Below, piece by piece: positions 57,801 to 64,000 of a stretch of 64,000 nt of DNA; position 1 is the stretch's first letter; every line of letters starts with the position of its first letter. The notes below the pieces were generated by a model that saw nothing but the letters and a program-made list of their open reading frames with translations, was not told the origin of the DNA and did no database searches. Source of the DNA: Saccharomyces mikatae IFO 1815 (taxonomy: Eukaryota; Ascomycota; Saccharomycetes; Saccharomycetales; Saccharomycetaceae); assembly GCF_947241705.1 (NCBI RefSeq), contig NC_079264.1:1-64000 (forward strand), written 5' to 3'. The position numbers were made by a program, and so were the translations under genes.

Positions 57801-57997
57801 CAGGCACCCTGATCAGCGGTCATTACACGTCATTGGTTAACAAAGATCTAGAACACAGTGTAGACATTGGACGTTCTAAATGGTATTATTTCGATGATGA
57901 AGTTGTCAAAGCAGATAAGAAGCATGGATCCGATAAAAACCTGAAGATTTCAAGCAGCGATGTTTACGTATTGTTTTATGAACGGGTTTACGATTAG
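54815..57997 (+). CDS. UBP7: Ubiquitin-specific protease Ubp7
   Basis: A cytosolic deubiquitinating cysteine protease, paralogue of Ubp11 and linked to endocytosis. From the ATG at 54815 it has 1060 residues (1071 in S. cerevisiae). It has an N-terminal helical region, a rhodanese-like domain (about 305-455), a proline-rich linker with a glutamine run (about 460-540), and a C-terminal UCH domain. Catalytic Cys is in LGNTCYINS (C607) and His in LISGHYTS (about H1003). Zinc-binding CKRCGY and CPRC pairs are present. The longer S. cerevisiae start (MLDDDKGTAMHPH) is not available: the matching codon at 54788 is ATA. So translation probably begins at the MHPH methionine. Confidence 0.95.
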   Translation: MHPHTTLFTPEYSDELLRRVQDLYHEDIKHYYPQLKLEKLLDLLEHTEYLFELYLDSMHHGRPNDALTAFVIGCYYVFLIIPQSLQFQTRNKSYSIYTDLKKMYENEMNMTNVVLMVKKEIGVVLDESVKHVVGIEHRINKKRAFSVPANDLSGQVASLSLDTAGPQQHNIKVPLTEDDMDQSSPVWTAPNLEPNDQLKLALLPEVIPTSTFNEPERKSTSPARPSVLLEDVPCTYHDNDASTASLNPPFRDITADRSVTHRKDSYHSVYMVDSDNLKEDNDEFLNVENDGFIQSLDILQKQSIITAPELFSILSNRVEREKVLLIDLRIPQRSAVNHIVAPNLVKVDPNLLWDKKTNTPVYQDDILEHLLKENENFANRDKFDYIVYYSDVKTFMTINFDYVFIFFYLMLTSQKTPLTTVPTALLGGYEKWKKTLHSYAQEYHISVEDYLYRPYSQKARAQQQQQQQQPNSQDSSSSKETPTKVPEPPSWKPPDLPIRLRKRPPPPPPASMPTTPEIPPPLPPKIMVYPHEGSVPRKPPIPAKQHVKKKQSNSNEIIQRKRQQQHYGQQLLQPLPPKDYSIPTIERNPNVYVSLSITGLRNLGNTCYINSMIQCLFAAKTFRTLFISSNYKNYLEPLASNRPHHSPKLSNSLSMLFNKMYLNGGCSVVPTGFLKVINQLRPDLKIPDDQQDTQEFLMILLDRLHDELSNQQHVANDYPNLLLYNADVLKVSNNEYKHWFDKNVIGNGISPIDDIFQGQMENSLQCKRCGYTTFNYSTFYVLSLAIPTRSMKLSKLGRSTEKRVKLEDCINMFTSDEVLSGENAWDCPRCGPTASFTASASASALENESSILKSKKKKSRFFTLHTGSKRRHLDIFGDSNGEGNNINNTMIFERERSRSPFKMLGGSGKRSSSSTPFANGGNDSNNTGDFKNKKMTTVKTINFVTLPKILVIHLSRFYYDLTKKNNTVITYPLILNIILKNNDTMKYRLFGVVNHTGTLISGHYTSLVNKDLEHSVDIGRSKWYYFDDEVVKADKKHGSDKNLKISSSDVYVLFYERVYD

Positions 57998-58320
57998 CAG
58001 AAACCTGCATTTGTATATATACCGTGTATGTTAATAATCTTTGTGTTCTTCAAGACCTTGAAGAACGCTATCCTTCCATTTACTTTTTGCAAGGAAAGGT
58101 AAGCGCAGTAAGAAGAAATATAACAATAAACCTGATTAGAGAAGTTTACGTAAAGAATATATAGATGATAGTATGTATTGAAATAATAGAGAATATAAAC
58201 ACAAGGAATGTCATAGTTTAAAACGCCAATAGTACTAGTAAAGTCTATTGCTTTTTTTTTTTTAAGATATATTTGCAGATTTTTTTAAAATTATCATTTG
58301 TCCTCATTATCACGATTATC
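57998..58320. other. Intergenic, UBP7 to GUT2 3' region
   Basis: About 320 bp between convergent genes. The short inverted repeat CTTCAAGACCTTGAAG at 58048-58063 may act in 3' end formation. Nothing else. Confidence 0.5.
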
Positions 58321-60279
58321 CTAAACACCAAAAGTCTTGATGAAGTTCACAGTTTTTTCGAGTTCCCATTGCCTTTTTTTCTCTGACCAATTAAACTCAT
58401 CACCCATGACTTTAACAGTGGCATGTACCGAATTCAAAGCCTCCTTGGCATCCAAAAAGGCGAACCTTGTTCTTCTTAAAAGGAAATCCAAGGGAGTTCT
58501 GCAATATTCGTACTGCATTGAATATTTCAACTCGCCGATTGTGAATGGATACCTGAAAGTATCAAAGTTGACCAAGTTGTTTTCCTCACTGGAATAGATA
58601 ACGTTGTTTTCCTTATCCGCTAAAGATAAAGGTAGTTTATTTTCCATGGATTCTTTGAAGTACTCGCAAATAATGGAGGAACGGGTCCCATAGTTCTGGA
58701 CCAAATAGTTAGACATCTTTGATGATAAGTGGTAATTCTGAGCCAATAAGGCGACGTAATTTTGCGTCCATTCTTCAGCACCAGCAAGTTTGATGTCTCT
58801 TGTGTGACAAGGTGTTAAATTATGGAATCCACCAACTTCAACAACTTTGTCGATTGTTTCTTCGGCCATCTGTCTGTAAGTAGTCCATTTACCACCCGCG
58901 ATAGTAATCAAGTCATTATCTGAAGTGAACAAGAAATGGGATCTTACCACACCCTGGGTGGCGGAGCCCTTCTTCCCATCTGCGGGGATTGTACGTGGAT
59001 CTCTGACCAAGGGTCTGACACCGGCCCATGCACTTAAGACGTCTTCTCTTTTCACGGGGAATTCAATGTAATGTTGTAATTCTTTCAAGATATCTTGGAT
59101 ATCAGCTTCTGTGGGCATGGGGTTTTCTGGTACTTGCTTCAAAGGAATATCTGTGGTACCAGCAAGTACCTTGCCCTGCCACGGTAAAAAGAACATCACT
59201 CTACCATCAGAAGTTCTGACGTCGAGCAAACCCATGTCCTTCGGGCAGTAGAAAGAGGGCAGTACAATGTGAACACCGATGGATGGGATGACCATTTTCG
59301 GGTCCATAACGGCGATTTGGTTGAAAGCAGACTTGGCCTTGGAGTTGTCGTTTAACGGGGAGTCTGGTTGGCCCGACGGGTTACGGTCCATTTGCAAAAT
59401 CGCATCGCTGTAGGGCCCTGTAGCATTGACCACGCATTTGGCCTTGATTCTTATGAGTTCGTTGGTCTCGACGTCGCGAGCCTCAGCACCGATAACCTTA
59501 CCAGAAGCTGGGTCCTTGATCAACTTTTGCACCTCGACATAATTCAAGACGGTAGCGCCGTTCTCCACAGCAGTGATGGCCAACGTGGCATTCAAACGCG
59601 AGTCGTTAAACGACCCATCATGATACACAAGCGAGGCCTTCAAATTGTCTGTCGTAAGCATGGGGGCCTTCTCCACCGTGGCAGATTTCGACAGCAGGTA
59701 TGATTTTTTCAGGTTTTGAGAACCAGCGAAGAAATCGTAGAATTTACAACCCATATAGATGTACGGCACCTGCAACGTGCTATAGATGGGGATCAGAATC
59801 GGCAGAACCGTGCACAAATGAGGGGCCGTATTGATAAGATGTTTACGCTCGTTGAGCGCCTCAATGACCAGGTCCAGCTGCGCCTTGGAAAACTCCCAGA
59901 AGGCCTTCTCCAAGTACCGCACCCCGCCGTGAATCATCTTGGTAGATTTGGACGAAGTTCCCGAGGCAAAGTCGCCCTTTTCAACAAGTGCTACATTGAG
60001 CCCTCTCGTTGCAGCGTCCAGGGCACACCCTGTCCCCGTGGCTCCTCCACCGATGATCAGCACATCAAATTGATGCGTCTTGCCTAGCCGTTCCAGCAGG
60101 TCTCGCCTGGAAACCTGCGGTGGAGCAGCAGTGGGAAATTGGACCATGTAGCTTGCGTCATTGTGCACGCAGGGCCTCTCGCCCTGCGTGGCAACCCAGT
60201 ACAGCGATCCTGTAGCTGTGGCCATGGCAGCAGCAGCAGCTGCTGCTGCTGCTGCTCTTCTTCTAGTGACTGAAAACAT
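58321..60279 (-). CDS. GUT2: Mitochondrial glycerol-3-phosphate dehydrogenase Gut2
   Basis: An FAD enzyme on the outer face of the inner mitochondrial membrane that oxidises glycerol-3-phosphate to dihydroxyacetone phosphate and passes electrons to ubiquinone. The ATG at 60279 (MFSVTRRR) gives 652 residues against 649 in S. cerevisiae; the frame is open 42 codons further, but those codons are not conserved. The FAD motif is VLIIGGGATGTG. The presequence carries a run of 11 alanines, longer than in S288C, from GCA/GCT repeats. It is needed for growth on glycerol and glucose-repressed in S. cerevisiae. About 96% identical to the remembered protein. Confidence 0.97.
   Translation of the reverse strand: MFSVTRRRAAAAAAAAAAMATATGSLYWVATQGERPCVHNDASYMVQFPTAAPPQVSRRDLLERLGKTHQFDVLIIGGGATGTGCALDAATRGLNVALVEKGDFASGTSSKSTKMIHGGVRYLEKAFWEFSKAQLDLVIEALNERKHLINTAPHLCTVLPILIPIYSTLQVPYIYMGCKFYDFFAGSQNLKKSYLLSKSATVEKAPMLTTDNLKASLVYHDGSFNDSRLNATLAITAVENGATVLNYVEVQKLIKDPASGKVIGAEARDVETNELIRIKAKCVVNATGPYSDAILQMDRNPSGQPDSPLNDNSKAKSAFNQIAVMDPKMVIPSIGVHIVLPSFYCPKDMGLLDVRTSDGRVMFFLPWQGKVLAGTTDIPLKQVPENPMPTEADIQDILKELQHYIEFPVKREDVLSAWAGVRPLVRDPRTIPADGKKGSATQGVVRSHFLFTSDNDLITIAGGKWTTYRQMAEETIDKVVEVGGFHNLTPCHTRDIKLAGAEEWTQNYVALLAQNYHLSSKMSNYLVQNYGTRSSIICEYFKESMENKLPLSLADKENNVIYSSEENNLVNFDTFRYPFTIGELKYSMQYEYCRTPLDFLLRRTRFAFLDAKEALNSVHATVKVMGDEFNWSEKKRQWELEKTVNFIKTFGV
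60227..60252. repeat. GCA/GCT trinucleotide palindrome in GUT2
   Basis: Six GCA and four GCT codons meet head to head on the coding strand, forming a 26-bp perfect palindrome of CAG/CTG triplets centred on AGCT. It encodes the alanine run of the Gut2 presequence and is a natural hairpin and slippage site. Confidence 0.9.
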
Positions 60280-60534
60280 ATTCTGGTACCTAAGTAGTTC
60301 TTGCAGCAGTGATGAACGATAGCACGGCCAAGAATGGAGAACCAGAGTTGTTCGATTGCACGGAAATCCTTGTTTGTGGTTGTTCCCTTCTAAGTTTAAA
60401 TACAAATTTCAGCGTGCGGGGTTCCAAAATTCCCCTGTTAAAACGTATCGGTGTAGAGAAATGACATAAGGTCAGTTGGTATATAAATATGTGTTACTAG
60501 AAAGAAATTATTGCGAGTGGCCATTGGCCATTGG

Positions 60535-61569
60535 TCACTCGCAGATGCCCTTGCGCTTGGCACGTTTCAGCTTCTTCCTGACCGCGAGGATGGGCACGGA
60601 GCAGACGAAGTTCTGCAGGGTGGATAGGATCACCGAGAGGGAGCAGCACAGAGCGACTGGCTTGAGGCCATGAATCATCTCGTTGAGAAGGTGCTTCGGG
60701 TACGGATGGGTCAAGGAGAGGACGACTACGTCGAGGTCGTCGAGGACGCCCGCGACGCAGTCGAACAGGTGCATTACGTGTTTCCTGATTCTGGCGACGT
60801 TGGCGAACATCTGGGCGTCGTCTGTGGGCTTGGAAGGTTCCCAATGGACGATGTAGAGGGTGTCTCCCTGGTTGACGACTGCACCCATGAGGTATGTGAG
60901 CGCGTAAGTGGACTCGCTGCTCAGGTCCGTGTAGAGAATGAAGGACCTTTGGTTGCCGGGCTCTGCGCCGGCGCCCTTTGTGAGCAGTTGCATGGCCCTG
61001 ACGTACCCTCCGTCGAGTTGCTCCAGCGACACACCTTCATCCTCGTGGCCCCGGATGCTGATTTCGTATTTGGCAATCCAGGGCTTGCTGGACTCGAGGA
61101 CTTCATTTATGCTGGTGCAAAAGTTAGGCAGCACTTTCATGCCCAGATCGTAGTGGAACTCCTCGTCGATTTCCAAATCGTTTTCAACATCGCTGACTTG
61201 CTCTTCATCAGACTCTTCCTCGTCCACATCGTCGCCGTCGTCGCCGTCGTCGTCATTCCCTTCACCTTCTTCCTCAGAGTCCACGTCTACGACCCTCAGC
61301 CGCATTGAGGGGTCCTGCCTCAACACCGTCCACTTCAAAAACTCTTCCTCCCTCACTCTGCTACGGCTGCTGGCTCTGCTCCTCGACCGCGACAGACTAC
61401 TTACACTTGAATCCTGATCTCCTCTTTTCTTCTTGCTACGACCTCTTTCTCTCTGGCCCCTTTCCATCTGCTCCGAGTCGAACTCCACAGTGGTGGGTGT
61501 CTCCGTCTTGGCGCTGTGCAGGTTAGATTGCGTGCCATCAGGCTTAGTCAGCAATATGCTCTTTTGCAT
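60535..61569 (-). CDS. IMP2': Transcriptional activator Imp2'
   Basis: A 344-residue protein corresponding to Imp2' (YIL154C, 346 residues), a nuclear activator that affects maltose, galactose and raffinose use and protects against oxidants and bleomycin. It has a serine/arginine-rich N-terminus (about 45-75), a strongly acidic stretch of Glu and Asp (about 95-135), and a C-terminal domain of alternating hydrophobic strands with FVCSVPILAVRKKLKR near the end. The name collides with the mitochondrial peptidase Imp2, a different protein. It is divergent from RRD1, with 166 bp between starts. Confidence 0.93.
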   Translation of the reverse strand: MQKSILLTKPDGTQSNLHSAKTETPTTVEFDSEQMERGQRERGRSKKKRGDQDSSVSSLSRSRSRASSRSRVREEEFLKWTVLRQDPSMRLRVVDVDSEEEGEGNDDDGDDGDDVDEEESDEEQVSDVENDLEIDEEFHYDLGMKVLPNFCTSINEVLESSKPWIAKYEISIRGHEDEGVSLEQLDGGYVRAMQLLTKGAGAEPGNQRSFILYTDLSSESTYALTYLMGAVVNQGDTLYIVHWEPSKPTDDAQMFANVARIRKHVMHLFDCVAGVLDDLDVVVLSLTHPYPKHLLNEMIHGLKPVALCCSLSVILSTLQNFVCSVPILAVRKKLKRAKRKGICE

Positions 61570-61735
61570 TGTGTGTGTGATTGTTTCTCTTGTTGATCTT
61601 TTTAGTAGTCTCCCTTTTATTAGTTACTTGTGTTTAAATCAAACCTTTTTCGCGGAACTTAAAGGTTTCTCAAATAAGGATAAAATGGGAAAAGAGTGCA
61701 CAGTGCAGAAGTACATACACAAAGCGAGCAAAATA

Positions 61736-62917
61736 ATGTCTCTGGATCATGTCGATTGGCCGCACGCTACATTCTCTACACCGGTGAAGCGTATCTTTGA
61801 TACGCAAACAACACTGGACTTCCAATCCTCGCTGGCCATCCACAGGATCAAGTACCACCTGCACAAGTACACCACCTTGATGTCGCATTGCGCAGACCCT
61901 GATCCGCAGGCTGTTGCGTCGTCGATTCCCATGGACAACGGGCTAATGCAAGTTTTGGACAAGCTCGCCCACCTTATCGATGAGACACCGCCGCTTCCTG
62001 GCCCCAGAAGATACGGTAACCTCGCTTGTCGTGAGTGGCACCATAAGCTGGATGAACGTTTGCCGCAGTGGTTGCGGGAAATGTTGCCCCCAGAGTACCA
62101 TGTGGTGGTGCCGGAACTACAGTATTACTTGGGCAACAGCTTCGGTTCATCGACAAGGTTGGACTACGGCACGGGCCATGAACTTTCATTCATGGCCACT
62201 GTCACAGCACTGGACCTACTCGGTATGTTCCCGCATTTGAGGGGCACCGATGTGTTCTTGCTGTTCAACAAGTATTATACGATCATGAGGAGATTGATCT
62301 TGACGTATACGCTGGAACCAGCTGGGTCGCATGGCGTGTGGGGGCTTGACGACCATTTCCATCTGGTATACATCTTGGGTTCGTCCCAATGGCAGCTACT
62401 TGATGCACAAGCTCCCTTGCAACCAAGAGAAATACTGGATAAGTCGCTGGTCCGCGAGTATAAGAACACGAACTTCTACTGTCAAGGAATAAACTTCATT
62501 AATGAGGTGAAAATGGGGCCCTTTGAAGAGCATTCGCCCATCCTCTATGATATCGCCGTCACCGTACCACGCTGGTCTAAGGTGTGTAAGGGCCTTCTGA
62601 AAATGTATTCTGTAGAGGTTCTGAAGAAGTTCCCCGTTGTGCAACATTTCTGGTTCGGTACAGGCTTCTTTCCCTGGGTCAATATCCAAAATGGAACTAA
62701 CCTGCCCGTTTTCGAAGAAAAGGAGGAAGAGACCATAGAACAAGCCAATGCGGGGCCGCCAGGCCCAGAGCACACCTCAACACGATTCCCAGCGTCCATG
62801 TCGATGCCTCCTCCGATTACTCCGCTGTCTGGTAGCAATATCAACTATCTACTAAGCCACCAGAATCATTCTCAGAGGAACCAGCCGTCCTCTCCAAGAG
62901 ATAGACTACGTAGATAA
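61736..62917 (+). CDS. RRD1: PP2A activator Rrd1 (PTPA family)
   Basis: A peptidyl-prolyl isomerase of the PTPA family that activates PP2A-like phosphatases and acts in rapamycin response and G1 progression. The ATG at 61736 (MSLDHVDWPHATFSTPVKRI) gives 393 residues, the S. cerevisiae length. Family hallmarks include GNLACREWH, LDYGTGHELSF and GVWGLDDHFHL. An in-frame ATG at 61685 (MGKECTVQK) lies 17 codons upstream with no stop between, so an extended form is possible but not expected from the family. The C-terminal tail is Ser/Pro-rich and variable. Confidence 0.95.
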   Translation: MSLDHVDWPHATFSTPVKRIFDTQTTLDFQSSLAIHRIKYHLHKYTTLMSHCADPDPQAVASSIPMDNGLMQVLDKLAHLIDETPPLPGPRRYGNLACREWHHKLDERLPQWLREMLPPEYHVVVPELQYYLGNSFGSSTRLDYGTGHELSFMATVTALDLLGMFPHLRGTDVFLLFNKYYTIMRRLILTYTLEPAGSHGVWGLDDHFHLVYILGSSQWQLLDAQAPLQPREILDKSLVREYKNTNFYCQGINFINEVKMGPFEEHSPILYDIAVTVPRWSKVCKGLLKMYSVEVLKKFPVVQHFWFGTGFFPWVNIQNGTNLPVFEEKEEETIEQANAGPPGPEHTSTRFPASMSMPPPITPLSGSNINYLLSHQNHSQRNQPSSPRDRLRR

Positions 62918-63053
62918 TATTACTTAAACATATAAACGTGTATGGCATGCATTATGACTCCAATTTTCCATCCTTCCCTTTTCTTGCCTCATTAGTGTAT
63001 ATATGTAATATGCAAGTATGTATTCAATTAGATGAAAAAAGGAAAGTAGAGCG

Positions 63054-63809
63054 ATGATAATACATACAAACAACGAAGTGAAAGAAGCGTCAGTTCCGTG
63101 TAAGCAAATGAGTCATAAGAGAAGAGGCCTGGTTATATACCAGGATCAGAAACAACAGCAGCGGCCCTCGGGACAGTCTATAAGCTCTATATCCTGGTCT
63201 CCAAAACAGCGACCCCATCACCCTTTGAAACAGCAAAGTACTAACAATTTCACAGCAATATTATCGAAATCAACTGTGCAGCAGGATGTTCAACAAGACA
63301 GAAGTCATTTGCCAATCTCATCACTAGTTCTGAAACAAGAACAGCATCAACAGAATGAAGAGCAGCGGCGCAGGAACATGCAACAACAAAACTCTGGACC
63401 TCCTCTGCGAAAGTTAGTGCAAGAGTCGCAGTGGACAAGCTCCACAAGTCATTGCCACTCAAGGAAACAGGAAAAGATACCGCAGGGATTCTACAGTAGT
63501 GACTCTAAGCTGGTTTCGCAGCTGCACAGCTCTGTAAAGGATCTGGACGCCATTATCCAGACACATAAACCAAAATTCGACACAATCATTCATGATCTAT
63601 CTCGTACTACCATATTATCTTCAAATGAGCTGCTCATCAAGCTCCCGATGGAAGAAACAATAATATTGCACAGCAGAACGCCTACAATCAATGAAGAATG
63701 GCTACATAATAAAGTCAGCAACCCTGGCGCTTCACTAGTGATTGATTCAAGGTCTTTTTTAATTCTGTGTAACAATATAAAATGGTACTTGCATTGGAAA
63801 TTTATATGA
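63054..63809 (+). CDS. YIL152W-like protein of unknown function
   Basis: A 251-residue protein, similar in position and length to S. cerevisiae YIL152W (about 235). The first 130 residues are rich in Gln, Ser and basic residues and look disordered. The second half (about 140-251) is more regular, with SQLHSSVKDLDAIIQTHK and LLIKLPMEETIILHSRTP. No known domain is recognised. The next 190 bp to the window end hold no gene. Confidence 0.9.
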   Translation: MIIHTNNEVKEASVPCKQMSHKRRGLVIYQDQKQQQRPSGQSISSISWSPKQRPHHPLKQQSTNNFTAILSKSTVQQDVQQDRSHLPISSLVLKQEQHQQNEEQRRRNMQQQNSGPPLRKLVQESQWTSSTSHCHSRKQEKIPQGFYSSDSKLVSQLHSSVKDLDAIIQTHKPKFDTIIHDLSRTTILSSNELLIKLPMEETIILHSRTPTINEEWLHNKVSNPGASLVIDSRSFLILCNNIKWYLHWKFI

Positions 63810-64000
63810 TAGGATATTTGCAGAATGTAGAGTTTTCAAAAGAGAAAAAAATGCACAGAAGTACATATGTGATCATTTATATATATATATATGTTAGTTG
63901 GTACATAATCCAGAATTGATACCAAGCTTGCTACCCAATGAAAATAAATACTTTGTATTGCACGTTTTTATCATTTTATCCTTAGCCTTTTTGTTCATAT

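Noticed and set aside
60280-60405. Upstream 42-codon extension of GUT2
   Set aside because: The known start MFSVTRRR is present at 60279. The extension would bury the mitochondrial presequence.

Overview
This window is the left end of a chromosome from a Saccharomyces (sensu stricto) yeast. It starts in C1-3A telomeric DNA, passes through an X-type subtelomere and about 34 kb of mosaic subtelomeric genes and relics, and then enters a unique region with the gene order of S. cerevisiae chromosome IX-L: CSS1, SDL1, SOA1, NIT1, SUC2, YIL161W, POT1, BNR1, AIM20, COA1, ATG44, UBP7, GUT2, IMP2', RRD1, YIL152W. Against the S. cerevisiae proteins I remember, slow genes (SUC2, GUT2) look about 95% identical, but AIM20, COA1, BNR1 and UBP7 are clearly lower. 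The strain is therefore probably not S. cerevisiae. S. paradoxus, S. mikatae or S. jurei are candidates, and I cannot decide between them without a search.

Layout. 1-301 is the telomere and 302-784 an unusual CACCAT/CACTAT tract. 785-1700 is the X element, with seven tandem Forkhead motifs. 1770-3341 is an IMD2-type IMP dehydrogenase. 4.2-9.7 kb holds a GNAT acetyltransferase (YIR042C-like), a PAU gene and a decayed YPS6-like yapsin, in the order and orientation found at the right end of chromosome IX in S. cerevisiae. 9.7-14.1 kb holds Ty1/Ty2-type solo delta LTR fossils, one nested in another, and unrecognised membrane-protein relics. 14.1-15.8 kb is a full-length AMN1-like gene, which in S. 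cerevisiae is an internal chromosome II gene. 15.8-21.1 kb is a gene desert with a CRS5 metallothionein relic and another delta relic. 21.1-32.8 kb is the block ENB1 - IMA - HXT - CSS1/HPF1, which matches chromosome XV-L of S. cerevisiae and extends the IX-L block IMA3 - HXT12 - CSS1. The rest is collinear unique sequence.

Functions. The subtelomeric part is a nutrient and stress toolbox: guanine-nucleotide synthesis, cell wall proteins, siderophore uptake, isomaltose breakdown, hexose transport, serine deamination, sulfur compound uptake, nitrile hydrolysis and sucrose hydrolysis. SDL1 and NIT1, which are interrupted in the S288C reference, are open here. The unique part holds housekeeping genes: peroxisomal beta-oxidation (POT1), actin cables (BNR1), cytochrome oxidase assembly (COA1), mitochondrial fission and mitophagy (ATG44, spliced), deubiquitination (UBP7), the glycerol-3-phosphate shuttle (GUT2), a transcriptional activator (IMP2') and a PP2A activator (RRD1).

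No tRNA, rRNA, centromere or full-length transposon was seen. Comparisons with S. cerevisiae are from memory of the reference and were not computed.
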